64,000 bases of DNA, taken from positions 1,178,001 through 1,242,000 of the forward strand of contig JANUWI010000003.1 in assembly GCA_025504975.1 (NCBI GenBank), written 5' to 3'. The number at the start of each line of letters is the position of its first letter. The stretch's first letter is position 1. This DNA is from Plenodomus lindquistii (lineage: Eukaryota; Ascomycota; Dothideomycetes; Pleosporales; Leptosphaeriaceae). Shown piece by piece: positions 38,101-49,202 of this stretch. Below the pieces are notes generated by a model. It did no database searches. It was not told where the DNA came from and saw only the letters and a list, made by a program, of their open reading frames with translations. The position numbers and the translations under genes were made by a program.

Positions 38101-38958
38101 TAGTTTAAAACTTATTATCTAAAAATACTTAGTATACTAGTTAGAGCTTAGTATTTTAAATATTACTAGTAATAGTATACAAGTTTTATATATCTATATT
38201 TACTATAAAAAAAAAGTCTAGTTCTACTTTACTAAGTATACTAGTACTACGTCTAAAACCTATAAATATAAATATATAGCGTTTTAGAGTGCTCTAGCCT
38301 AGGTAGTTTATATCTAATAGTTAGAGTAGTACTATACTACTAGTATAATAAACTAATAGATAAAGTAGTTTATAATTACTATAAAATATTATATTTTAAA
38401 AATAGCTTTAATAAACTATATAGTTAAAGTATAAATTAGGTATAGTTTATTATAATTAGTACTAAAAGTAGTTATACGTGTATATAACTTTTATATTTAA
38501 TTATAGTTTTTATACTAATTTATAGCTAGCTTACTTTTACTATATTACGTAACTGCGTCTACTAGCTTATTTAAAATAGCTTTAGTTTTCTATTAGTATT
38601 CTAGTAACTATTATTACTTTAGGCTTAATTTATACTCTCTATATCTCTAGCTAATATAAATAGCTAGGCTATACTAAGCTTCTAGCTAAATATTTATTAC
38701 TATCTCTATTCTACCTATACGTGCTAACTTTATATAATAACTTATTTATAGGCGCCTAGATTCTACTCTATAGTTATAATAATAGAGCTTTATTACTATA
38801 GTAATTCTATATAGATAGTTATAGCAGCGTTAGCGCAGTACTCTAAAAACATAGTTTAGTCTAAATAATTACTTTATATAACTAATATACCTACTAAGTA
38901 TAGTTTTTTATAATAGGCTAATATAAAATATTCTAGGTATTAAATTAATATAGTATAG

Positions 38959-39163
38959 TATAAAAGTATAGATAATTATAAAAGTATTTATAGATTATAT
39001 AAATTAAACCTCTAGAGTAAAATACTATATAGAGAGCTAGTTTTCTCTATATAAAGTAAAACTATAGTATTTCTACTAACTAAAACGCGCCTATTTAGGC
39101 CTAGCGCTAGTAGAGTAGCTCTAAACTACTAATAACTAGAGGTTATAGATTTAATCTATAATA
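38959..39163 (-). repeat. Right LTR of element C
   Basis: It is 205 bp and the partner of 25,552-25,756. It ends CTATAATA against B's resumed LTR. It is somewhat more RIP-altered than the left copy. Confidence 0.85.
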
Positions 39164-39167
39164 ATAG

Positions 39168-39425
39168 CTTCTATTATAGCTATTACATAAGTATATAGAA
39201 ATATTAAAATACTTTTCTAGTAGATTATATTTAATTTATATAAATAAATAAGTAATATATTTAGTTATTTTAAATATACTTATTACTTTTTTTAAAAGCG
39301 TACTTTTACTATTTTAGTAATAAACTACCTCTATCTAAATATAACGCCTATTTTTAAAAACTAACTATTATATTCTTTTTAATACTAGCTGCTTTATATT
39401 ATAGCTACATAAAAATTTTTTTATA
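39168..39425 (+). repeat. Right LTR of element B, second part
   Basis: It continues B's LTR from the CTTCTATTATAGC stretch to TTTATA at 39,425. With 25,337-25,551 it gives 473 bp, against 471 bp for the left LTR. Confidence 0.85.
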
Positions 39426-39430
39426 ATAAT

Positions 39431-39520
39431 ATATAATATTATAGAACTACCTATTAAACTAGCGTTTATATTATTTATTTATAGTGTATAGTTTTTATCT
39501 ATTATAAAAGAATTATAATA
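39431..39520 (-). repeat. Right LTR of element A, second part
   Basis: This 90-bp remainder of A's right LTR follows B's target duplication ATAAT. It matches the last part of 12,021-12,492 and is followed by A's duplication CTATC. Confidence 0.85.
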
Positions 39521-39525
39521 CTATC

Positions 39526-42500
39526 TAAGTCTAGTTTTATAGTAAATTTTACTTTATATATTTATTTAAATTAGTAAGTTTAAAAAAGTATATTTATTAT
39601 ATATTTCTAAATAAAAAGTATAAACTAGTAAATAGCTATTTTTTTCTACTAGTTTAAAACCTTTTCTAATTTTTTTAAGTGCCTATATATATAAAACTAG
39701 AATATAACTAAATTATAATAGTACTTTATAATTTTAAATACTTTACTATATAGACTATACTAGCTAATAAAAATAAAGTAAAAAAGTTTAAAACTAAACT
39801 AGTAAATATAAAAGCTATAGCTAGTTTAGCTATAAAAATATTAGCTTTTATAGTATAGATAGTAACTATATAAGTTACTAGCTTTAGCGTAACTAATTTA
39901 ATACTAGTAAACTACTATATATAATAGAAAAAACTTTAAAATCTATATAAAAAGGTTTTAGACTTATATAAAAAAATAGAGCTTTTTTATAAAAATATAG
40001 TTGCTTTAGCTACTACTACTTCTAAAAAAAAATTAAATTTTTTTAGTAATAAAAAGAAATGTAAGCCTATTTAGAAGTTTAATAGAAAGCTTGTAAAATA
40101 TAAAAGTGCTAAAAACTCTAAACTAGATATAATATATAATACTTCTAATAGTAAAATAAAAATTAAAAAGTTATAGTAGTAGATAAATAGGTTCTAAAAA
40201 GCTTTTATATTTATCTATAATAATTAGTTTACTAAGCTAAAAGTTTTATTAGTAAAAGCTATATACTAGTTTTATATATTAGCTATAATTTTTATATATT
40301 AATAATAAAATAACTATTAAATTTATAAAATATAATTATTTACTAACTATAATAATTTCTTTACTTTTTTTTTTATATTTAAAGCTATTTATATAGTGCC
40401 TAAAGAGATTCTAACAAATTAGAATACTTCTAGTAGAAGTTTTATAGTTTATAGAAAAAGTTTATAAAATTAAAAACTAAATACTAAATTAAATCTAGAT
40501 TATATTTTACCTAGCTAGCTATATATTTAAATTTATTTTAAATAAGGTTACTAGTAAAAGATTTTTTAATTTTTTAATTTTTTATACTTTATATAAAACT
40601 AGCTAGTAGCTTTAAAACTTTATATTCTAAAAAGCATTATTAGAATTTTTATAAAATATAATAAATATAAACATGCTATATATTATAGAATTTAGAAAAA
40701 GTTTAAATATATAAAAATACCTAATTTATTTTAAAATGTTAAAAAAAAATTTTTTATAGTTTAAATAGCTTTAAGCTTAGTTTTAAAGTTACTAAATTAA
40801 TAGTAAAATAGTAAATTTTGTTTTCTATTTTCTAGTTAATAGAATATTAGTAAGTATTAATAGTAAAATATATATAGTTTTATACTTTTTTTATATTTCT
40901 TTTTAGCTAGTTTTTAAATATTATGTATTTAAATAGCTAGATTATAAACTTTCTAGTAGTTAAATTTTTTAATAAAACTTACTATTTTAAAATAGTACTA
41001 GTTCTAGTTTTATTTAAATTTAAAACTAAATAAAAGCTAGTATAAAGCTATATCTATTAATATATATAAAAATATTATTTAAATTTAATTTATTAAAAAA
41101 GAAAGTTTACTTTAATAATTCTAATAGTATATTATAAAAAGCTATAGTTATTAATTAATATATTTATAAATAATTTTAGTTTAACTATTAGTTTATATAT
41201 AATAGGTAGTATAGAATTATATTTTAATATCTATAATCTAGTAGAATTTAGACTAGAATTAGAAAATAAACTAAACTTTATAGTTTAAAATAATACTTTT
41301 AAAAGTATATTTAAACTAATATATCTATTATATAAATAGTTAAATAAAGCTTTAAATATTTGTTATTTTATAGTAAAATATTATAATTATTTATTTAAAA
41401 AGCTAATTAATAATAACTAGAATCTAATTATAGCTATATTAGTTTTTAAAAATATTTTAAAGTCTATTATAAAATATTATATAGATTTTTTAAAAATTAG
41501 TAAATAGTAAAAAAACCTATAAATTTAAGTCTATTTTAAAAATTTTTTTATTAGGTAACGTAGTTACACACGTATTATTTATAAATAGCTTCTATTTTTT
41601 TCTAGTAATATTATTATATAAATAACTAGTAAATTTTCGTAGTACTAAAATAAACTATAGATATTTAATTATATACCTTTCTAATAAATTATATATAGAG
41701 TAAAAAATCTATAAAAATATAATAGTAGCTACTATAAAAAAAAAGTCTATTATTTATTTAATACTAATAATATAGTAAAAAGCGTTCTTTTTTAAAAAAC
41801 TATTAGTTCTCTTTTAATAGAGCTTCTATTAGTTCTAAAAAATCTAGTAATATTATTAGAGTTAATTAAAAAAAAACTATAGTTATTTATAAAAAAAAAC
41901 TTTAAATATTATTTTACTAGTTTAGAGTTAATATAGTTATATAGCCTAGTAGTGTTAAAAAAACTAAAAAATAATTATTTTACTAGGCTACTCTAAAATC
42001 TTTTATATTTTATTTTTAGTAAATAAAACTATCTACGTATTTATTACTTTTACTTAAAATATAATTAAATTAGAAATTAAAAAAAGCTATAAATTAAGTG
42101 TAGTTAGTTTATTATTTATTTAGAACTTTTATATTTATAAAGTATTTTAGAACTTTTATATATATAATGTATTTTAAAAATTAATAATTAGTATATATTT
42201 AGATTTAGTACTAAACTAAAGTTATATTATATTTTTATTTTTTAAAAGTAGTAATAAAAGTAAATAGTTTTTAATTTTATATTTTTTAATAAAATTTTAC
42301 TTTAGTAAGTATTTTACTATATAAAGCTATAGAGTACTATTTACTATATAGATATTTTTAAATATAATTCTAGCTATAACTCTATTAGAAGCGTTATTTT
42401 CTAGTTTTATATTATAATTAGAATTAAAGTAATATAGAACTAGAATTACTAGAAATAAAAACTTTAGTTTTTTAAAGCTATTTTAATAATCTTTAGTCTA

Positions 42501-45317
42501 GATAAATAGTATTAAAAAACTTTATACAGCTATTATAAACTTAGCTATTTATAAATATTTAGAAATACATTATCTATAAAATTTTATAAACTTTTAAAAC
42601 AATTTAATATCTATTATAGTAGTAGATTAGACCTACTTATAAAATACTTTTTTTTTGCTAAATCTATTTTTATTTTTGTATTAGTTAGAATATATGCTAA
42701 GTAGTTAGTATAGATAATATAAAATTTACTTTCTTTAATTACTATTTATAGTTTTTAGTGTTTTATTTATATAGAGAGCTAAAGTTATTAGGTAAAAGTT
42801 TATTTAGAATAATTTTATAATTATATAGTTAGTCTTCTAGTAGTTTTTCTATAGCTAGTAAACTAAATACGTTCTACTACTACTAGTAGTAGAAAAAAAA
42901 TAGTTCTAAATTAAATAGTTATTTTTTTAAATATCCTCTCTATTATAGTTTTTTAGAATCTAGTTAATTTTATATTAACTAGTAGTAAAAAACTTATTTC
43001 TTTTAATATTAAAATAGAAAGTATTAGTAGAAATAATAGTAATTTAAAAACTAGAAAAAGTTTTAAAAGTTTTTTAAATAGGTCTAGTTTTTATATTTCT
43101 AAAAAAATATTCTAGTATTATAGAGCTTTAAAAATTCTATAAATATAATTAATTAAAAGGTATAAACTACTAGTTTTCTAATATAACTTTTTTTTTATAA
43201 AGCATTTTATTTTTTAATAGTAAAAGCAATGTACTTTTTTAGTATTCTTTAATAGAGTTATATAAAAATTAAAAAAGTAGAAATATAGATTTTAGAGTAA
43301 ATAGTAAACTACTATAACTAGAATCTATTTATATTTAGTAGAATTTTAAACCTTTTTAACTATTATATTCTAATAATTATATTTTAAAATTCTAGATCTA
43401 GTATAATAAATAGATAACTTAGAATTTTTTATCTATTTATAATAATATAAAAATAGATATATTCTATAACTAGTAAAAAGATTTAGTTTCTAAACTCTCT
43501 AACTATTACTAGGTAAAGGAGTTCTTAAACTTTAGTTTAAAAAAAAAATTAATATATAAATTAAAAAAAAAAATTCTAAATACTAGTATTAATAAGTAAT
43601 ACTAGTTTTACACCTACGTCTAGATTATATAAAATAGTAAAAATAAAAAGATAATAACTTTAAAATAGTTTTAAAAAATTAAAGTTTAATAGATTATATT
43701 TTTAATTTAATTTTAAATAGTGTAATACTTTTAGAATTACTTATTTTCTATTTAATAACTATTAGGTCTAGTATTTTATTAGTATTATAATATTAGTTAG
43801 AGTAATTTTTAATTATAATTTTATTTATTTATAGTAATATATATTTATTAGTATAGTATTCTAGTTTACTATAGTTATAGTAGTTACCTAGTATCTTTTT
43901 AGAAACTAAAGTAGCTATTATTTACTATAAAATTACTATAGTAGATTATTAAAAAAATTAGAGAGCTATATATAGTATAGTATTTTCTAAAGTTTTTTTT
44001 TAAAAGTATTTAAACTAGATTATACTATAGTTCTAGTTTACAACTTATTAATAGTATAAAAAAAAAAAGTTCTAATAATATTTTTTTAAAATAGGGGTTT
44101 TTTTAATATTAAAAATAGTAAAATACTTTATAATATCTAGAAATTAGTTATTCTAAATATATTTAAAATTTTAACTAGAAATATATAAACTAGAAGTTAT
44201 TTTTATTAATATATAATAAATCTATTTTAAATATAGTATATATTTTTTATAGTATAACGTAAAAAATATATTTTAAAAATAAAAAAAGGTTTATTTTTTT
44301 TGTATATAGTTAATTAAAAGTATTATATACTTTAGCCTATTTATTATTTATAATAAAGTATTTATTACACGTAGGTATTATAGCTTTTATAGTAAAAAAA
44401 AGTTAGTTTTATTATTAGATAGATATTAGAGCCTAAAATATTTTTTAGCTAAACTAGAAATACTACTTTAAACTAGTACTATATACATATATTTAAAATA
44501 GTAATAGTTACTATTAATTTTAAATCTATTTAGTATTAAAGCTTTTTATTATCTATAAATAGAGTTCTTTCTATTTAATAGTTTAGAAATAGAAAAAGTG
44601 CGCTCTAATAAATATAGCTTTTTAATAATATTAAAAAAAGCTTTAGAAAATAATCTAGTTAACTAGTAATATTAATAAGTCTTAATATTTTTAGTAAAAA
44701 ATATAAAAAATATTATTAAATAAAGTTTATTTTTTTTAATAAATTTTATTTTAGTTAAGAAAGCTACTAATTTAGTATATAGCTAGGCTATTATTTCTAT
44801 AGTATTATTAAAAGTTATAGTTTAAAGATCTTTAAATTCTACTAAAATAGGTCTAGCTTGTATCTAGCTTTAGTTATTTTCTAATTAGCTAGTATTAGTA
44901 ATTTTCTATATTTTTAATATTTAATAAGTTTATAAACTTTCTATATAAACTAGTTATTTCTTTTTATTTTTTAAAAAGTAAAATTTATTTTTTATTAATA
45001 GAGCTAGGTTTTAGCTTTACTTTTAATTTTACTAAATTATTAAAAGTTTTTAAATATTTACTTTGGCGCTATTAAATATAATTTTTTTAAGAATAACTTA
45101 AATTAGTAATACTATAGAAATTTAAATTTATAGGCTTTAGTTAACTAAAAAATTTAAAAATCTAGTTTTACAATTATTAATAAATTTATTAGAGTTAATT
45201 AGCGCTAGAACCTAGAAAGTTTTAAAAGCTAGTTAATTAAACAATTTAAATTATTTTCTCTTACTAAATTAGTAATATTATATAGGCTATTACTAGTAAA
45301 AAAATAATTTTTTTATA
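39526..45317. pseudogene. Internal region of element E, right part, RIP-destroyed
   Basis: It continues E's internal DNA from 12,020. The first 2.2 kb matches the inverted copy at 8,690-11,202. The last 1.4 kb (from about 43,882) matches the partial second copy at 45,735-47,592. With 11,664-12,020 the internal region totals about 6.15 kb, enough for gag and pol. All frames are closed by TAA and TAG, and I could not place a reverse transcriptase, so neither superfamily nor strand is assigned. Confidence 0.7.
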
Positions 45318-45734
45318 ATATAATAGCCTAAAAATATAAAATACTAAAAAGTATTTAAATTAGTTTAAAAGTATATAAAAGTATATATAGATTAAAAAAC
45401 TAAATAAATTATATTTTTATAGACTTTATATAAAAAAATAAAAAAATTATATTTTTATAGTTTTATTAAAAAAGTAAGCTATATAGAATAAAACTTAGTA
45501 GTAGTTCTAAGCTTTTATAGAGTTTTTTTTTTCCTCTATAATCTTAGTACGTAGGTAAACGTAAAATAATTTTTTTTACAAAATCTAAACTAAGTATAGT
45601 ATAGAAGTAGTTTAGATAGAAATTAGTATAGTTTTCTATTTTAAATAAATTTATATAGAAAAAGATAGAGGTAGTTTATAAAAAAGCTTTTATAGCTAAA
45701 AATTATTATTATAATAGAATATAGTTTTATTATA
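45318..45734. repeat. Right LTR of element E (417 bp)
   Basis: It has the same length and orientation as 11,247-11,663, with ends TATAATAGCC and TTTATTATA. It is joined on the right directly to another stretch of E internal DNA rather than to a target duplication. Confidence 0.8.
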
Positions 45735-46421
45735 GTTATCTTGTATTTTTTTAAAAGCTAGTATAGCTAATCCTTACTATAAAAGTACTATAGTTAATAA
45801 TAAAAAAGTTTAAAAAGCTATATATAGTATAGTAGTTTATTAATTTTTTTTTAAATATATATATACTAGATTTTAGTATAGTTCTAGTTTAAAATTTAGT
45901 AGTACTATTAAAAAATAGTTCTTATAATAATTATTTTTTAAATACTTTTTTTTAATATTAAAAGTAGTAAAGTACTTTATTATATTTAAATAAAAAGTTA
46001 TTATAATATATTTAAAACTTTAACTAGAAATATATAAACTAAAGATTATTTTTATCTATATATAAAAATTATTTTTTAAATATAGTATATATTCTTTTAT
46101 AGTATAATTAAAATAATATATTTTAAAAATAAAAAAAGTTTTATTTTAATTTATATATATTTAGTTAAAAGTATTATATACTTTAGTTTATCTTTTATTT
46201 ATAATAAAGTATTTATTTAACCTAACTATTATAGCTTTTATATAAAAAAGTAGTTAGCTTTATTATTAGATAAATATTAGAGCTTATAATACTTTTTAGC
46301 TAGGCTAGAAGGACTACTTTAAATAAATACTATATAGACGTGTTTAGAATAGTAGAAATTACTATTAATTATAAATTAGTTTAGTATTAAAGCTATTTAT
46401 TATTTATAAATAGAGTTTTTT

Positions 46422-46838
46422 TATAATAAAGCTATATTCTATTATAACGACAACCTTTAGCTACAGGAGCCCTTTTATAAGCTACCCCTATCTTTCTCTA
46501 TATAAGCTTATTAAAAATAGAAGACTATACTAACTTCTACCTAAACTACCTCTATACTATACCTAGTCTAGATTCTATAAGAATCTCTACTCTACTGTTA
46601 CCTACGTGCTAATATAGCAGAGGAAAGGAAAGAACTCTATAAAGGCCTAGAACTACTACTAAGTCCTACTCTATATAGCTTGCTTCCTTAATAGAACTAT
46701 AGAGGTATAATTTTTTTATCCTTTTATATAAAGCCTATAAAAATATAATTTATTTAGCTTTTTAATCTATGCGTACTTCTATATGCCTTTAAGCTAATTT
46801 AGACGCCTTTTAGTACTTTATATTCTTAAGCTATTACA
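46422..46838. repeat. Solo LTR of the E family, little RIP-altered
   Basis: This 417-bp copy ends TTACA and is flanked by TTTTT on both sides. The homologous E DNA near 44,555-44,580 lacks it and reads straight across, which is a direct empty-site comparison. It keeps AACGACAACC, CAGGAGCCC and similar CA-containing stretches that are lost in older copies. Confidence 0.88.
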
Positions 46839-47592
46839 TTTTTTCTATTTTATAGTTTAGAAATAGAAAAAGTATACTTTAAAAATATAGCTTTTTAGTT
46901 ATATAAAAAAAACTTTAGAAAGTAATCTAGTTAACTAGTAAAATTAAAAAATTTTAAACTTTTTAATAATAATAAAAGTAAGTCTAGAAGTAGTATTAAA
47001 TAAAGTTTTTTTTAATAAATTTTATTTTAATTTATAAAACTATTAATTTATTATATAGCTAGGCTATTATTTTTATAGTATTATTAAAAATTATAATTAG
47101 TAGATTTCTAGATTTTACTAAAATTAGTTTAGTTTTTATTTAACTCTAGTTATTTCTTAATTAGCTAGTATTAGTTATTTTCTATATTTAAAATATTTTA
47201 TAAGTATATAGACCTTTTATAAACGCAAGTTATTTCTTTTTATCTTTTAATAAATAAAGTTTATTTTCTATTAATAGAAATAGGTATTAGCTTTACCTTA
47301 AATTCTACTAGATTATTAGTAGTTTTTAAATTTTTACTTTAATACTTTTTAATATAACTATTCTAAAAGTAATTTAAATTAATAATACTATAAAAGTCTA
47401 GATTTATAAACTTAAGTTTATAAAAAATTTTAGTAATTTATTTTTAAAATTATTTATAGATTTATTAGCGTTAATTAAAGCTAGGATTTAAAAAGTTTTA
47501 AAAGCTAGTTAACTAAAAGATTTTAATAATTTTTTAAATAAATTAGTACTGCTATATAGGCTATTACTAGTAAAAAAATTTTTTTTTTATAA

Positions 47593-48007
47593 TATAATTA
47601 CTTAAAAATATAAAGTACTAAAAAATATTTAAATTAGTTTATAAAAATATATAAAAATATATATAGATTAAAAAACTAAATAAAGTATATTTTTATAGAC
47701 TTTATATATAAAAATAAAAAATTATACTTTTATAATTTTATTTTAAAAGTAAAGTATATAGAATAGAACTTAGTAGTAGTTTTATATTTTTATAAAGTTT
47801 TTTTTTCTTTACTATATTAATATATAGGTAATAAAAAAATAGAAATTACTATAGAATTTAAACCTAGTATAATATAAAAAGAGTTTAAATAAAAATTAGT
47901 ATAGATTTTTATTTTTAGTAAGCCTATATAAAGAAAAATAAAAGTAGCTTATAAAAAAACTTCTATAGCTAGAGGTTATTATTATAATAGAATATAGCTT
48001 TATTATA
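47593..48007. repeat. LTR at the right end of the partial E copy
   Basis: A 415-bp E-type LTR in the same orientation as 45,318-45,734. It ends TTTATTATA and is followed by TATAA. Confidence 0.8.
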
Positions 48008-48012
48008 TATAA

Positions 48013-49089
48013 ACTATAAAATATAGCTAATAGATTACTAAAAGTATATAATAAAATACTAGTAGGTAACTACTAGACTAAACGCTTTATAATATACTAT
48101 AGTAAATTTAAAATAGCTTTTAATTAAATTAAAAATAAATAAAAAATAAAATAAAAACATCTAGATATTATTAGTATATAGTTTAAATTTATAATATAAA
48201 TAAAAGCTAAATAAAGTATTTATAATAATAATACATATAATTTTAATAAAATAAGCTTTTAAATAGAAATAATAAAATTTATTAAAGTTATTATAAACTT
48301 TAAAAAGTATATTTAGCTAGACTTTATTTAGCTAAATAATTATAAATAGGTTACTATTATTTAAAGTATATACGCTTTTAGAAGTATAACTCTACTTTAT
48401 ATTATTTATAAAATACGCGTTTATATTTTTATATAGTATAAAAAAGTTAATATACTATATAATTTAAAAATTTTAGATTTTAAATATACCTAGATAAATA
48501 ATATATTTAAAGTAGAGTAGTTATAATATTTTAATATATATATATAAATATAAAATTTAAAAGTATACTAGTTACTAATTTTAAATAACTATAAAAGCTA
48601 TTTTAACTAAAACTTTAAAAACTATTATATAAAAAATTCAATTTTAATATTTTATTTATTTATTTATTTATTCTATATTTTTTAACTTTTTAATATTATA
48701 TATTTTTTATTACTAAAGTTTAAATATTTTAATATATTTAAAATTTAGTATACTAATAAATTTTTTGTATTATAAATGTTTTCTTCTAGCTTTTAAAAAA
48801 TATTAAAGCTAGTTTTTACAAATATATAAATAGTACTATATTACTTTAAAGTATAGTTATATACTTTACTTTAACATTTTTTACTAGTAGACCTATAGTA
48901 ATTAAAAACTTTTAATAATAATTATAAATTAAGATTTTAGTTAAAGTTTATATATAAATATTTTATTTAGTTATATATAACTATATAAACTAGCTTTTTA
49001 TAGTCTATAAATAAAGCTAAACTAGTATAATACTAAAAGAAATTAAAAAGTACTTTTAAATCTAATATAAACTTAATAGTAGTAAAGCC
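48013..49089. repeat. RIP-degraded AT-rich DNA, unclassified
   Basis: It is AT-rich with TA steps and closed frames, like the rest of the block. I see no terminal repeat, domain or gene. It ends in the (AAT)n microsatellite. Confidence 0.6.

Positions 49090-49130
<41 letters not shown>
49090..49130. repeat. (AAT)n microsatellite, left fragment
   Basis: About 13 AAT units run up to the left end of the Fot1-like transposon. The last TA (49,129-49,130) is the transposon's target duplication. Confidence 0.95.
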
Positions 49131-49132
<2 letters not shown>

Positions 49133-49176
49133 GTATTCCACCAGCGAGCCGGTCAACCCAGCGAGCCGGTCAAAAT
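49131..49176. repeat. Left terminal inverted repeat (46 bp)
   Basis: It starts ACGTATTCCACC and is the exact reverse complement of 50,932-50,977. Inside it the 15-bp motif CAGCGAGCCGGTCAA occurs twice, two bases apart. Such paired motifs are typical transposase-binding sites. Confidence 0.95.
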
Positions 49177-49202
49177 AGCTTGGCATCATGAACACCAAGT
49201 TT

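Larger units (their letters stand above)
25757..38958 (-). pseudogene. RIP-destroyed gag-pol of Gypsy element C (interrupted)
   Basis: On the minus strand the finger and palm boxes of a Gypsy reverse transcriptase can be followed in about 29,300-29,940. The RFCVDYR-like box lies just left of the Copia insertion, and a YLDNI box near 29,470-29,510 is the RIP-changed YLDDI. Upstream gag-protease DNA should lie right of 35,137 and integrase left of about 28,900, but those parts are too decayed to place domains. Stop codons are frequent throughout. I saw no clear chromodomain. Confidence 0.75.
25552..39163 (-). mobile_element. Ty3/Gypsy element C, with intact Copia and a solo LTR inside
   Basis: Two 205-bp LTRs (25,552-25,756 and 38,959-39,163) lie in the same orientation and have RIP-altered TG...CA ends. 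C interrupts B's right LTR, and the target ATAG (AATAG if one terminal base is counted) is duplicated at 25,547-25,551 and 39,163-39,167. The reverse transcriptase reads on the minus strand. C contains the intact Copia element and an E-type solo LTR. Without them it is about 8.0 kb, a normal Gypsy length. Its LTR differs from that of A and B, so it is another family. Confidence 0.85.
18872..39425 (+). mobile_element. Ty3/Gypsy chromovirus-type element B, with C nested in it
   Basis: The left LTR is 18,872-19,342 and keeps an intact TG start (TGCTATAATCCC). The right LTR is 25,337-25,551 plus 39,168-39,425, split by element C. The 5-bp duplication ATAAT is found at 18,867-18,871 and 39,426-39,430. 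Removing C leaves about 6,938 bp, only a few bases from A's 6,941 bp, so A and B are the same family. B lies in the opposite direction to A, inside A's right LTR. Confidence 0.88.
12021..39520 (-). mobile_element. Ty3/Gypsy chromovirus-type element A, with B nested in it
   Basis: The left LTR is 12,021-12,492. The right LTR is 18,486-18,871 plus 39,431-39,520, because element B sits inside it. A 5-bp target duplication CTATC is present on both sides (12,016-12,020 and 39,521-39,525). Internal DNA (12,493-18,485, 5,993 bp) is the inverted counterpart of B's internal DNA (5,994 bp), so A is coded on the minus strand. Without its nested cargo it is about 6,941 bp. RIP has destroyed all frames. 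Confidence 0.88.
11247..45734. mobile_element. LTR retrotransposon E, split by nested elements
   Basis: The two bounding LTRs (11,247-11,663 and 45,318-45,734) are both 417 bp, lie in the same orientation and have RIP-altered TG...CA ends. Internal sequence runs from 11,664 to 12,020 and resumes at 39,526, with element A in between. Removing A leaves about 6,983 bp, a normal autonomous length. The inverted copy at 8,690-11,202 runs straight across the A insertion point, so it acts as an empty-site control. The flanks (AGAAA on the left, GTTAT on the right) do not match, so one end is probably rearranged. The coding strand and superfamily are not determined. Confidence 0.75.
45735..48007. mobile_element. 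Partial second E element joined in tandem
   Basis: E-type internal DNA at 45,735-47,592 matches 43,882-45,317 once the nested solo LTR is removed. It is followed by a full E LTR at 47,593-48,007. Only one end of the internal region is present. The right flank TATAA (48,008-48,012) equals the five bases left of both this LTR (47,588-47,592) and the LTR at 45,318. This head-to-tail sharing of LTRs suggests unequal recombination between E copies, or a deletion derivative sitting next to E. Confidence 0.65.

Noticed and set aside
39526..45317. Assignment of element E to Gypsy or Copia
   Set aside because: I could not find a reverse transcriptase or integrase box in either strand that I would trust after RIP, so only the LTR structure is claimed.
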